DNA of 64,000 bases from Thioalkalivibrio sp. ALJ3 (GCF_000377205.1 NZ_KB897905.1:124001-188000), one strand, 5' to 3'; shown: positions 18,541 through 27,801, numbered from the stretch's first letter. Notes: generated by a model not told the origin, from the sequence alone. Numbers and translations: made by a program.

Positions 18541-20125
18541 GATGATCCGACCCCGCTCCCGACTACCACTTGGCTTAACCCTGGGCCTGACGACCCTGCT
18601 GGTCTCTGCCTGTAGCCTACACGACTCCGAACGCGCACTGGATACCTCTCAGGTCGACAAGCCTGTGGTGGAGGGTCCAACTCAGGCAGACGTTCAGGCA
18701 GCCATGGAGCGGCAGGCCCGCGAGGCCGCCGACCAGGCCGCGGAAACCGACGACCTCTGGGAGCGTACCCGCCTGGGCTTCGGCTTTACCGATGATCTGC
18801 ACCACGAACGGGTGGAGCAGTACATCGAGCATTACAGCAACAACCCGCGCATCATCCAGCTCTCGACCGAGCGGGCGGAGCCGTTCGCCTACTTCATCCT
18901 CTCCGAGATCGAGAAGCGCGACATGCCGGCCGAACTGCTGCTGCTGCCGATCGTGGAAAGCGGTTTTGCCGCTGAGGCCACATCGAGCGGCCGTGCGGCT
19001 GGCATCTGGCAGTTCATCCCCGCCACCGGTGACCACTTCGACCTGGCACGCGACGAGTGGTACGACGGACGCCGTGACGTCTACCAGTCCACCCTCGCGG
19101 CACTGGACTATCTGGAGGCGCTTCATCAGCGCTTCGATGACTGGTACCTGGCCCTGGCGGCCTACAACTTCGGTCAGGGCAACGTGACGCGGGCGATCGA
19201 ACGCAACGCCGCGCGCGGGGAACCCACCGACTACTGGAACCTGGAGTTGTCCGCCGAGGCAACCGCCTACGTACCGCGCCTGCTGGCCCTGCGCGAGCTG
19301 TTCCTGAACCCCGACGAGCACGGAACACAACTCACCCCGATCGCCAACGAGCCGGCCCTGGAACGGATCGAGCCCGGTCGCCAGGCCGATCTCGCCCTGA
19401 TCGCCGAGATGATCGGGCTTGAGGCGGATGATCTGAAGCGCCTGAACCCTGGCTATCAACGCCACGCGACCCACCCCTCCAACGCCCAGCACCTGTTCGT
19501 TCCGCATGATGCGGCCGAAGCTCTGGAAGTGGCGCTGACCGAACACGGAGAAAACCCGCTGATCCGCTTCCGCGAGTACACGGTGGCCAGTGGCGACAAC
19601 CTCGGTTCCATCGCCCAGCGGGCCGGCACCCGGGTGGCCGTGCTGCGCGAGATGAACGGACTCAACGGCGACAATATCCGTGCGGGGCAGACCCTGAAGC
19701 TGCCGGTCACCGGACAGGAAGACGCCGAGATCCAGGTCGCGGCCGCGGCCGAAGCAGGCGAGCTCGACACCTATGAAATCCAGGAAGGCGACAGCCTGTG
19801 GACGATCAGCGAGCGCACGGGCATGACCATCAGCGAGCTGCGCGCGGCGAACGAGCTTGAGCGCGACGCCATCCTGCGCCCGGGCGATACGTTGCAGGTC
19901 GCCCAGGCCAATGGGGGAAGCTCGTCGGATAACGGCCGCAGCGTGGCCTACGAAGTCCAGCCCGGGGACTCCCTGTCCAGCATCGCCCGTCAGTTCCAGG
20001 TCTCGGTCAGTGACCTGCGTCGCTGGAACTCACTCAACGGCGACGGCATCCGTGCAGGCGAAACCCTGACGCTGTACGTCGCCGAGGCCGACGAAGAGGC
20101 CATTGCACGAGCCCGCGACGTGTAG
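18539..20125 (+). CDS. mltD: membrane-bound lytic murein transglycosylase D
   Basis: A 528-residue lipoprotein murein hydrolase. The signal ends in the lipobox LVSAC (Cys about residue 25). The SLT domain spans about residues 100-260, with the catalytic Glu in LLPIVESGF and the family blocks AAGIWQFIP and LALAAYNFGQGN. Three LysM repeats follow: about 347-390 (YTVASGDNLGSIAQRAG), 413-456 (YEIQEGDSLWTISERTG) and 470-514 (YEVQPGDSLSSIARQFQ). It cleaves glycan strands to 1,6-anhydro products at the outer membrane. A second ATG at 18542 is an equally good start. Confidence 0.96.
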   Translation: MMIRPRSRLPLGLTLGLTTLLVSACSLHDSERALDTSQVDKPVVEGPTQADVQAAMERQAREAADQAAETDDLWERTRLGFGFTDDLHHERVEQYIEHYSNNPRIIQLSTERAEPFAYFILSEIEKRDMPAELLLLPIVESGFAAEATSSGRAAGIWQFIPATGDHFDLARDEWYDGRRDVYQSTLAALDYLEALHQRFDDWYLALAAYNFGQGNVTRAIERNAARGEPTDYWNLELSAEATAYVPRLLALRELFLNPDEHGTQLTPIANEPALERIEPGRQADLALIAEMIGLEADDLKRLNPGYQRHATHPSNAQHLFVPHDAAEALEVALTEHGENPLIRFREYTVASGDNLGSIAQRAGTRVAVLREMNGLNGDNIRAGQTLKLPVTGQEDAEIQVAAAAEAGELDTYEIQEGDSLWTISERTGMTISELRAANELERDAILRPGDTLQVAQANGGSSSDNGRSVAYEVQPGDSLSSIARQFQVSVSDLRRWNSLNGDGIRAGETLTLYVAEADEEAIARARDV

Positions 20126-20226
20126 CCACAACCCGCCACGGGCACTCGGGCAAGAGCCCGGCCGATCCGGGACGTCCGCCGATACCCGGGCGAACGCCCC
20201 AATAGGTGCCAGACGAAGCCGCGGGC

Positions 20227-21654
20227 TCAGGCCGCCTCGCGGCCTCCAGCAGTGTCCGACAGCGCGCGGTTCCACGCGGTCATTCCGCCCACCACGTTGT
20301 ACACCTCGCGATACCCCAGCCGTTGCAGGATGGAACCGGCCACGGTCGAGCGGTAACCACTGCCGCACACCACCGTAACGGCCTCGCTACGGTCGATCGC
20401 GGGAACACCGTCACGCGTATCGGCCACCGGCTGATTGACGGCCCCTTCGGCATGGCCAGCGGTGTACTCGGAGACCGCCCGGACGTCGAGCAGACGGACA
20501 TCACCACGACTCAACGCCTCACGGGCACGGCCCGCGTCCAGCTGAGCCAGGGTCGCCAGGGGCAGGCCAGCCATGCTGTAGGCCCCCATGCCGCCGCGCA
20601 CATAGCCTTCGATGTAGTCGCGCCCGGTGCGCACCAGGTACCGCACGGCCCGTTCGATCATCGCCGGGTCACCATCCTGGTCGACCAGCACGATCGGGGT
20701 GTCATCCGGCGTGACCCAGCCGGCCCAGTTGGCGAACGGACCATCGATGCCGATGCCCAGGGCATTCGGGATGTGGCCGCCACCAAATGCCAGCGGATCG
20801 CGCAGGTCGATCACGGTAATCTCGCCGGACTCGGCACGGCGCGCGACCTCGGAGGGCTCCAACGGCCGGTCCAGACCCGGGAGCGGGATGACCGAACGCG
20901 GGCCCTCGGAGTTGATGCGCTTGTTGCGCGGGTAGAAATCCGGGATGGGCGGCAGGCCGTCCAGCAGCTTAGCCACGAAGGCATCTTCGTCCAGCGCCGG
21001 ATCCAGATACGGATTCGTACGCCGTTCGTAGCCCAGCGTGGACACCGGCCGTCCGGCCATACCGGCCCCGCAGGCGGAACCGGCCCCGTGGCCCGGATGC
21101 ACTTCAACGCCATCGGGCAGATCGCCCAGTTGGTCACGCACACTGGCAAACATCTGGCGCCCCAGCGCCTGCTTGGCCTCGTCGCCGAGCAGGTCCGGGC
21201 GCCCCAATGCGCCGACAAACAGGAAGTCGCCGGTCAGGATCGCGATCGGGTCCTGCTCGGCACGGGCGCCGTCGTACACCATGAACATCAGGTGTTCGGG
21301 GGTGTGCCCCGGCACGTGGCGGGTCTCCAGGCGTACGTTACCCAAACGGATGACGTCGCCGTGGTGCAGGTCCTCGTGCGGGAACTGCACGTGAAAGTGT
21401 TCACCTTCGTCATGTCCGGACAGCAGCAGATGCGCGCCGGTCTTGTCCGCCAGCTCGCGGGCACCGGAGGCGAAATCGGCGTGAATATGGGTATCCATCA
21501 CGTACGCGATGCGGTAGCCATGGCGTTCCGCGTAGTCCAGGTACACATCCACGTCGCGCCGGGGATCCACGACGGCGATTTCGCCGCTGCCCTGGCAACC
21601 GACGACGAAAGAAAACTGGGACAGACCGGTGTCCTCGAAGCGTTCCAGAATCAT
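20227..21654 (-). CDS. CstB-like persulfide dioxygenase-rhodanese fusion
   Basis: A 475-residue three-domain protein. Residues 1-250 are an ETHE1-type metallo-beta-lactamase fold with the iron ligand motif THIHADFASG, the His of VPGHTPEH, the Asp of LTGDFLF and the His of HPGHGAGSACG. Residues 260-365 are a rhodanese fold whose Cys position reads LVDQDG, so it is a pseudo-rhodanese. Residues 370-475 are an active-type rhodanese with VVCGSGYRS. The same order is known in Staphylococcus CstB, which oxidises low-molecular-weight persulfides and yields thiosulfate. AGGAGG precedes the ATG and a large dyad covers the promoter. It takes the place next to mltD where E. coli has gloB. Confidence 0.9.
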   Translation of the reverse strand: MILERFEDTGLSQFSFVVGCQGSGEIAVVDPRRDVDVYLDYAERHGYRIAYVMDTHIHADFASGARELADKTGAHLLLSGHDEGEHFHVQFPHEDLHHGDVIRLGNVRLETRHVPGHTPEHLMFMVYDGARAEQDPIAILTGDFLFVGALGRPDLLGDEAKQALGRQMFASVRDQLGDLPDGVEVHPGHGAGSACGAGMAGRPVSTLGYERRTNPYLDPALDEDAFVAKLLDGLPPIPDFYPRNKRINSEGPRSVIPLPGLDRPLEPSEVARRAESGEITVIDLRDPLAFGGGHIPNALGIGIDGPFANWAGWVTPDDTPIVLVDQDGDPAMIERAVRYLVRTGRDYIEGYVRGGMGAYSMAGLPLATLAQLDAGRAREALSRGDVRLLDVRAVSEYTAGHAEGAVNQPVADTRDGVPAIDRSEAVTVVCGSGYRSTVAGSILQRLGYREVYNVVGGMTAWNRALSDTAGGREAA

Positions 21655-21675
21655 GCCCCCTCCTTCAGGTTCGGG

Positions 21676-21718
21676 TTCGTGCTAATTTCTGACTAATTTG
21701 GTCAGTTATTAGCACGAA
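21676..21718. promoter_or_regulatory. nested inverted repeat at the persulfide dioxygenase promoter
   Basis: Outer arms TTCGTGCTAAT (21676-21686) and ATTAGCACGAA (21708-21718) are perfectly complementary over 11 bases. Between them is a second dyad, CTGAC (21689-21693) and GTCAG (21701-21705), around TAATTTG. The whole 43 bases is almost one palindrome with two mismatched pairs. It ends 22 bases upstream of the start codon, where core promoter elements are expected, and is AT-rich against a GC-rich background. An operator for a sulfide/persulfide-responsive repressor is the likeliest reading; a transcript hairpin is the alternative. Confidence 0.6.
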
Positions 21719-21751
21719 AGTTCCCGAAGGGCCAGATTGAATGGGACTGGA

Positions 21752-23089
21752 TCAGTGATCGCCGGCGGCGCGCGGGATGGTCTCGACGTCGACCTCGGCC
21801 TCCAGCCGCACCGCATCCGGGTCCAGCCCCGCCTCGTCAAACAACTGGCGATAGCGACGCTCGGGCAGACTCAGACGCAGCTGAATACCACCGTCCGGGG
21901 CGGTCTGTTCGGACTCGACTGCCTTTTCCTCGTACAGCCGCGCGCGAAGGCGCCCGGCACTGGCCGGCAATTCGACCCAGCCGCGGAGCATGGACTCGGT
22001 AAAGGTCTCGGCCAGGCGCCGCTCGAGCCGGGCCACGCCCTCGCCGGTGTGGGCCGACAGCCAGAAGGCGTCGTCCGCCATGCCGAACCGGTCCTCCGGC
22101 GCGGCAGCCGGATTCTCGAGGCGGTCGATCTTGTTGTAGATGCGCCAGCACGGCACGTCCTCGGCACCGATTTCCTTGAGTACCTCTTCCACCTGGCGGA
22201 TGCGTGCCTCGCGCTCGGGATCGGCCGCGTCGATCACGTGCAGCAGCAGCGCGGCCTCGCGGGTCTCGGTCAGGGTTGCCTTGAAGGCCGCGACCAGCTC
22301 ATGCGGCAGGTCGCGCACGAACCCGACCGTGTCCGCCAGGATCAGCGACTGGTGCGGAGCCAGGTCCAGCCGCCGCAGGGTCGGGTCCAGGGTCGCGAAC
22401 AGCTGATCCGCCTCGTACACATCGGAGTGCGTCAGGCGGTTGAACAGCGTGGACTTGCCGGCGTTGGTATAGCCCACCAGGGACACGGTGGGGATCTCGT
22501 TGCGCAGACGCGCCTGACGCCCCTGCTCGCGGGTGCGCTCGACTTTCTCCAGGCGTCGTTCGATATGCTTGATGCGCGCGGCCAGCAGGCGGCGGTCGGT
22601 TTCGAGCTGGGTTTCCCCCGGCCCGCGCAGGCCAATGCCGCCCTTCTGGCGCTCCAGGTGAGTCCACCCGCGCACCAGCCGCGTGGCCATGTGCCGCAAC
22701 TGGGCCAACTCGACCTGCAGCTTGCCTTCGTGCGACCGCGCGCGCTGGGCGAAGATGTCGAGGATCAGCCCCGCGCGGTCCAGCACACGGCATTGCAAGT
22801 GACGTTCGAGGTTGCGTTCCTGGCTGGGCGAGAGCGCGTGGTTGAAGATCACCACATCGGCGCCCTGGGCCTCGACCGCGGCGCGAATCTCGTCGGCCTT
22901 GCCGGCGCCCACGAACAGACGGGGGTGCGGGCGGTCGCGTGAACCCCGTACGAGTTCCAGCACATCCGCACCAGCGGAGCGGACCAACTCGTCGAATTCC
23001 TGGACCTGGGCCTCGATATCGGGGTTTTCGCCGATGGCCAGTGCCACCAGCACGGCGCGATCGCCGGCGCTGTCGGGGCGCTCAAACAA
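21752..23089 (-). CDS. hflX: ribosome-associated GTPase HflX
   Basis: A 445-residue HflX. The N-terminal HflX domain contains PHPRLFVGAGKADEI and NHALSPSQERNLE, followed by the linker GGIGLRGPGETQLETDRR. The G domain has G1 GYTNAGKST, G3 DTVGF and G4 NKID. HflX splits stalled or stressed ribosomes. It follows hfq by 34 bases, the conserved hfq-hflX order. The C-terminal extension (about 60 residues after the G domain) is usual for proteobacterial forms. Confidence 0.97.
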   Translation of the reverse strand: MFERPDSAGDRAVLVALAIGENPDIEAQVQEFDELVRSAGADVLELVRGSRDRPHPRLFVGAGKADEIRAAVEAQGADVVIFNHALSPSQERNLERHLQCRVLDRAGLILDIFAQRARSHEGKLQVELAQLRHMATRLVRGWTHLERQKGGIGLRGPGETQLETDRRLLAARIKHIERRLEKVERTREQGRQARLRNEIPTVSLVGYTNAGKSTLFNRLTHSDVYEADQLFATLDPTLRRLDLAPHQSLILADTVGFVRDLPHELVAAFKATLTETREAALLLHVIDAADPEREARIRQVEEVLKEIGAEDVPCWRIYNKIDRLENPAAAPEDRFGMADDAFWLSAHTGEGVARLERRLAETFTESMLRGWVELPASAGRLRARLYEEKAVESEQTAPDGGIQLRLSLPERRYRQLFDEAGLDPDAVRLEAEVDVETIPRAAGDH

Positions 23090-23123
23090 AAAAGACGAAC
23101 CTCCCGCTCATGCTCAAGACACC

Positions 23124-23378
23124 CTATGCCTCCGCTTCAGCGGTAGCGGCCTCTTCGCCCTCGGTATTCATGCGCACCTGGCGGGACGGAACGATGGTCG
23201 AGATCGCGTGCTTGTACACCATCTGCGAGACGGTGCTGCGCAGCAGCACCACGAACTGATCGAAGGACTCGATCTGCCCCTGCAGCTTGATGCCGTTGAC
23301 CAGATAGATCGAGACCGGCACACGGTCCCGACGCAGCGCGTTCAGGAAGGGTTCCTGCAGCATTTGCCCTTTGGCCAT
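23124..23378 (-). CDS. hfq: RNA chaperone Hfq
   Basis: An 84-residue Hfq. It begins [17 protein letters not shown]; Sm1 is [19 protein letters not shown] and Sm2 is [13 protein letters not shown], with the RNA-binding Gln8, Phe39-type and KH residues present. The short Glu/Ala-rich tail is typical of non-enteric gammaproteobacteria. It forms a hexamer that pairs small RNAs with mRNAs. It lies between miaA and hflX as in E. coli. Confidence 0.98.
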   Translation of the reverse strand: MAKGQMLQEPFLNALRRDRVPVSIYLVNGIKLQGQIESFDQFVVLLRSTVSQMVYKHAISTIVPSRQVRMNTEGEEAATAEAEA

Positions 23379-23469
23379 CAGTGCGTTCCTTGGTTGTTAT
23401 TCTTCATCTCGCCACACGCCGGATGCTCCTCCAGCAAGCCCTGGCGGGGCCTTTCCAGAGAGTAGCACA

Positions 23470-24417
23470 TCAACGATCGAAGTCCGCGTGGCGAACCACG
23501 TTCAACACTTCCGACCGATCGACGGTGGACGCGTTCAATCGCGCATGCAGGGGAAACCGCCGCAGCCCCGTCAGCTGGCGTTTGGCCAGTTGCCGTGTCG
23601 CGGCGATCGCCCGCTCGCGGAACTGCGCAAAGCCGAGCTCCCCCGCCAACCACTGCCAGCCCTGGCGATAGCCCACCGCGCGCTGGGAGGGGTGCTCCGC
23701 CGTCAGCCCCGGTCGCTGCTGCAGGGCCATCAGTTCGTCGACAAACCCGGCCTCCAGCATCGCATCAAAGCGCTGGGCGATCCGTTCGCGCAGGACGTCA
23801 CGATCCTCCGGCCACAGGGCCATCGATACCCAGCCCTTCGGTACGCGGGCCGCCGCACCCTTCTGGAAGCTGGACAACGGCCGTCCGGTCGCCTCGAAGA
23901 CCTCCAGCGCCCGCAGGATACGTTGCGGGTCGTTCGGGTGGATACGCGCCGCCGCCTCCGGATCCACGTTGGCGAGTTCGCGATGCAGAACCAGCCCGCC
24001 CTCCACGTCCAGGCGCGCCCGCACCCGTTCGCGCACCGGAGCCGGCACCTCGGGAATTTCGTCAAAGCCATCCAGCAGGGCACGCAGGTACAGCAGGGTT
24101 CCGCCCACCAGCAGGGCCACCCGACCGCGCGCATGGATCCCGGCGATTACCTCCTCGGCGTCGTGCGCAAAGTCGGCGGCACTGTAGGTGTCCTCCGGAT
24201 CGCGAATATCCAGAAGATGGTGCGGCACGCGGGCGCGTTCCTCCGCAATCGGCTTCGCGGTGCCGATATCCATGCCCCGATACACCAACGCGGAATCGAC
24301 GCTGATAATCTCGCCTTCCAGCGCCTCGGCGAGCGTCAGCGACAGCGCGGTCTTGCCCGAGGCCGTCGGTCCGGCCAGGATCACGACCGGCGGGCGGCCG
24401 GGTCCGAATGTGTCCAC
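23470..24417 (-). CDS. miaA: tRNA dimethylallyltransferase
   Basis: A 315-residue MiaA that adds dimethylallyl to A37 of tRNAs reading UNN codons. The P-loop is AGPTASGKTALS, followed by ISVDSALVYRGMDIGTAKP, HHLLDIRDPEDTYSAADF and GGTLLYLRALLDG, all family hallmarks. A GTG start at 24417 is preferred: it overlaps the mutL stop as TAGTG, and the resulting length equals that of E. coli MiaA. The longer frame reading upstream into mutL gives an implausible Pro/Gly-rich extension. Confidence 0.95.
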   Translation of the reverse strand: MDTFGPGRPPVVILAGPTASGKTALSLTLAEALEGEIISVDSALVYRGMDIGTAKPIAEERARVPHHLLDIRDPEDTYSAADFAHDAEEVIAGIHARGRVALLVGGTLLYLRALLDGFDEIPEVPAPVRERVRARLDVEGGLVLHRELANVDPEAAARIHPNDPQRILRALEVFEATGRPLSSFQKGAAARVPKGWVSMALWPEDRDVLRERIAQRFDAMLEAGFVDELMALQQRPGLTAEHPSQRAVGYRQGWQWLAGELGFAQFRERAIAATRQLAKRQLTGLRRFPLHARLNASTVDRSEVLNVVRHADFDR

Positions 24418-26303
24418 TATCGCCCCCGCAGGAACAAACGATCCAGCGCCTGGTGGTCGAGCTCCACCCAGGTCGGGCGGCCATGGTTGCACTGGCCGGA
24501 ACGCTCGGTCGCCTCCATGTCGCGCAGCAGTTGGTTCATCTCCGGGAGCGTCAGGCGGCGCCCGGAACGCACCGAACCGTGGCAGGCCATGGTGCCGAGC
24601 ACGGCATTCATCTCGCCCTCGGCACGGTGGCTGTAGCCCACGGCCGCGAGATCCGCGAGCACATCGCGCACCAACTGGACGGTGTCACGCCCGCGTAGCA
24701 GCGCCGGGGCCGCGCGCAGGGTCAGCGTCTCCGGCCCCGAACGATCCAGCTCGAAACCCAGGGCACCCAGTACACCGGCATGTTCCTCGGCCAGCGCGGC
24801 TTCGGTGGGTGTCACGTCCAGCGACTCCGGCACCAGCAGGGGTTGCGAGGTGATGCCCTGCGCACCCCACTCGCGCTTGAGCCGCTCATAAGTAATACGC
24901 TCGTGCGCCGCATGCATGTCGACCACGATCAGGCCGTGCGCATTCTCGGCGAGGATAAAGGTCTCCGCGACCTGTCCCAGGGCGAAACCCAGCGGTGGCA
25001 TGCCTGCCGCTCCAGCGTCCTCATCCGCGCTGTCTGCCGCCTCGAATGCCCGGGTCTCGGGCTCGGCCACCGCAGCAGGCCCGCGGAACTCGGCCCAGGC
25101 CGCTCCATAATCCGGTGATCCGCCAGCCGCATAACCAGGGCGCTCGCCCAACCCGGCCGCAGTGGGCCGGTCCTGGGTCCGGTACTCGGGCACGCCCAGC
25201 CCGCTCAGGGCTCGCTCGCGCGGGAAGGCTGCGGTGGCCCGCTCCTGCACCGCCTGAGCGGCCCCGGTGTCAGGCGGCAGATACCCCGGCATCCCGCCAT
25301 CCCCGGGACGGACATCTGCGAGTGCCTTGTGCAGGGCGTGAAAGATGAAGTCGTGCACCATCCGCGACTCGCGGAAACGCACCTCCTGCTTGGTGGGGTG
25401 GGCATTCACGTCCACCTGCACCGGGTCCAGTTCGAGTTCCAGCACGAACATTGGATGGCGCCCGTGGTACAGCACATCCTGATAGGCCTTGCGCACGGCT
25501 GCCGCCAGCACGCGGTCGCGAATCGCGCGACCGTTGACGAAGAAATACTGCTGGTCGGGCTGGGCCCGGGACTGGGTCGGGGCGCCCAGCCAGCCCGAGA
25601 GCTTGAGGCCGGCGCGCTGCTCGTCCACCGGCGTCGCCGCGTCCATGAAGGCCTCGCCCAGCAGGGCGCGCACGCGCTCGGCGGGATCCCCCGCGGCGGG
25701 CAGATCCAGCACTACGCGGTCGTTGTGGCGCAGGGTGAAGGCGACTTCCGGGCAGGCCGCGGCCTGGGTACGGATGACCGTCTCGCAGTGGTTGAATTCG
25801 GTACGCTCGGTACGCACGAACTTGCGCCTCGCGGGGACGTTGAAGAACAGATCCCGAACCTCGACCGTCGTGCCCACCGGGTGCGCAGCCGGCGCCGCCT
25901 CGCGAACGACATCCGATCCGTCGCCGGTGAGGCGCCAGCCGTTGCGCTCGCCCTCCACGGCCGAAGTCATGGACAGACGCGAAACGGACGCGATCGAGGG
26001 GAGCGCCTCGCCGCGAAAGCCGAGGGTGTGCAGGGCCTCCAGGTCCTCCATCGAACGGATCTTGCTGGTCGCGTGGCGGGACAGTGCCAGCGGGAGCTCG
26101 TCGCGATGAATGCCGCAACCATTGTCGCTGATCTGGATCAGGCGGATGCCGCCCTGCTCGAGACGGATCTCGAGGCGGGTCGAGCCCGCGTCCAGGGCAT
26201 TCTCCACAAGCTCCTTGACCACCGAGGCCGGGCGCTCGACCACCTCGCCCGCCGCGATCTGGTTGATCAGTTGCTCGGAGAGTTTCTCGATGGACACGCG
26301 CAC
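24417..26303 (-). CDS. mutL: DNA mismatch repair protein MutL (endonuclease type)
   Basis: A 628-residue MutL. The GHKL ATPase region holds QIAAGEVVERPASVVKELVENALDAG, ISDNGCGI and TLGFRGEALPSI. The variable proline/alanine-rich linker spans about residues 340-440. The C-terminal dimerisation domain has DMHAAHERITYE, which fits the endonuclease pattern D(Q/M)HA(X)2E(X)4E, together with ACHGSVRSG and QCNHGRPTW, the metal-site motifs. E. coli MutL lacks these; Pseudomonas and Neisseria MutL have them. It lies between amiC and miaA, overlapping miaA by one base. Confidence 0.96.
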   Translation of the reverse strand: MRVSIEKLSEQLINQIAAGEVVERPASVVKELVENALDAGSTRLEIRLEQGGIRLIQISDNGCGIHRDELPLALSRHATSKIRSMEDLEALHTLGFRGEALPSIASVSRLSMTSAVEGERNGWRLTGDGSDVVREAAPAAHPVGTTVEVRDLFFNVPARRKFVRTERTEFNHCETVIRTQAAACPEVAFTLRHNDRVVLDLPAAGDPAERVRALLGEAFMDAATPVDEQRAGLKLSGWLGAPTQSRAQPDQQYFFVNGRAIRDRVLAAAVRKAYQDVLYHGRHPMFVLELELDPVQVDVNAHPTKQEVRFRESRMVHDFIFHALHKALADVRPGDGGMPGYLPPDTGAAQAVQERATAAFPRERALSGLGVPEYRTQDRPTAAGLGERPGYAAGGSPDYGAAWAEFRGPAAVAEPETRAFEAADSADEDAGAAGMPPLGFALGQVAETFILAENAHGLIVVDMHAAHERITYERLKREWGAQGITSQPLLVPESLDVTPTEAALAEEHAGVLGALGFELDRSGPETLTLRAAPALLRGRDTVQLVRDVLADLAAVGYSHRAEGEMNAVLGTMACHGSVRSGRRLTLPEMNQLLRDMEATERSGQCNHGRPTWVELDHQALDRLFLRGR

Positions 26304-26433
26304 AACCGTGGACCGCAGAATGGGCCCACAAGCCTAGGGAAATGCGACTCGATTTGCACGTACCGCGCGGGCGTCACTGCACGGACCACGGCGGGACAAA
26401 CCGGAATCCGTGACGGACATCCGCCTGCGGACG

Positions 26434-27801
26434 TCAGGAATCGCGCGGTATTCGCAGGACCTGACCGGCGTAGATACGATCGTCGCGGACATTATTCGCC
26501 GAACGCAGATCGGCCAGCGACAGGCTGTAGCGGTCGGCGATCCCCGAGAGCGTCTCACCGGGGCGAATGATGTGCTGGTCCGGCTGGCCATCGGCGATCA
26601 GCGTGCCCGGACGGGCATGCGTCGAGAAATAGGACCGCAGACCGGTCAGCAGTGCATCCGCCAGCGAGTTCTGGAAGTCCGTGCTGCGCAGCTTGCGCTC
26701 CTCGGACGGGTTGGAGATGAACGCGGCCTCGACCAGGATGGACGGGACATCGGGTGATCGCAGCACCGCGAAGTTGGCCCGCTCGACCTCCGGCTTGCGC
26801 ACCTTGCCCACCCGGTGTAGCTCGGAGATCACGCGCTCGGCCAGCGTGTTGCTTGCCTCGAGGCTGCCGCTCTGAGCGAGATCCAGCAGCACGTTGGTCA
26901 GCGAGTCATCCTTGCCGTTGATCGGCACGCCACCCAAGCGCAAGTCGGCCTGGTTCTCGCGCTGGGCGAGGAAACGGGCGGCCTCGCTGGAGGCCCCGCG
27001 CTCGGAAAGCATGTACACCGAAGAGCCCTGCACGTTCCGATTGGCGATGGCATCAGCATGAATCGACATGAAGACGTCGGCGTCCGCCGCACGGGCGCGC
27101 TCGATGCGCTCGCGTAGCGGCAGGAAATAGTCGCCGGTGCGGATCATCACCGCCTTCATGCCGCGCTCGTCCTTAATGCGCTCGGCCAGGCGCTTGGATA
27201 TCTGCAGGACCACATCCTTCTCGCGAGTCCCGCCGGGACCAATCGCCCCCGGGTCATGTCCACCGTGCCCGGCATCGATGGCGACCACGACATCACGCAG
27301 GTTCTCCTGCGAACGCCCGCGGCGCGGCTCGCCGTTGTCGCGGGATTCCTCGCGGGCCGATTGCGTCGGCGCACCCTCGCGACTGGTCAGGTCCAGCACC
27401 AGTCGATGGGGAGAGTCCTGGGCGGGCATCAACTTGAAGCTGCGCGGTTCGATCGGCTTGCGCAGGTCGAACACCACGCGCAGATCACCGCCATCCCGTG
27501 GTGCGTGGCGAATGGACTCCACAACCGAACGCGGATTGGAACTGACCTTCAGCTCGTCCAGCGCGCGGGCGTTCTTGATATCCACCACCAGGCGATCGGG
27601 CGACTCGAGCTTGAACATCGAGTACTCGGCATCACCATCCATGTCGAAGACCAGGCGCGTCGTGTCGCCATCCACGGACATGCGCACCCGCTCGACGCCC
27701 GTGCGCGCAAGCGCGGGCAGCGGCAGCCCGACCAGCCCCAGGGCGGTCAGGGCGCGCAGCACCTGGCGGCGGCGCATATCCGGAATCGAGCTTTGGCCCA
27801 C
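26434..27801 (-). CDS. N-acetylmuramoyl-L-alanine amidase AmiB/AmiC type
   Basis: A 455-residue periplasmic amidase that cuts septal peptidoglycan stems. A GTG start at 27801 is preceded by AAGGGA; an ATG at 27777 is possible. The signal MRRRQVLRALTALGLVGLPLPALA has an RR pair and mild hydrophobicity, resembling a Tat signal. An N-terminal AMIN domain (about 35-140), a short Arg/Ser linker and an Amidase_3 zinc domain (about 165-390, AIDAGHGGHDPGAIGPGGTREKD and SIHADA) follow. The C-terminal LysM begins HIIRPGETLSGIADRYSLS. It is the amiB-position gene of the tsaE-mutL cluster. Confidence 0.93.
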   Translation of the reverse strand: MGQSSIPDMRRRQVLRALTALGLVGLPLPALARTGVERVRMSVDGDTTRLVFDMDGDAEYSMFKLESPDRLVVDIKNARALDELKVSSNPRSVVESIRHAPRDGGDLRVVFDLRKPIEPRSFKLMPAQDSPHRLVLDLTSREGAPTQSAREESRDNGEPRRGRSQENLRDVVVAIDAGHGGHDPGAIGPGGTREKDVVLQISKRLAERIKDERGMKAVMIRTGDYFLPLRERIERARAADADVFMSIHADAIANRNVQGSSVYMLSERGASSEAARFLAQRENQADLRLGGVPINGKDDSLTNVLLDLAQSGSLEASNTLAERVISELHRVGKVRKPEVERANFAVLRSPDVPSILVEAAFISNPSEERKLRSTDFQNSLADALLTGLRSYFSTHARPGTLIADGQPDQHIIRPGETLSGIADRYSLSLADLRSANNVRDDRIYAGQVLRIPRDS

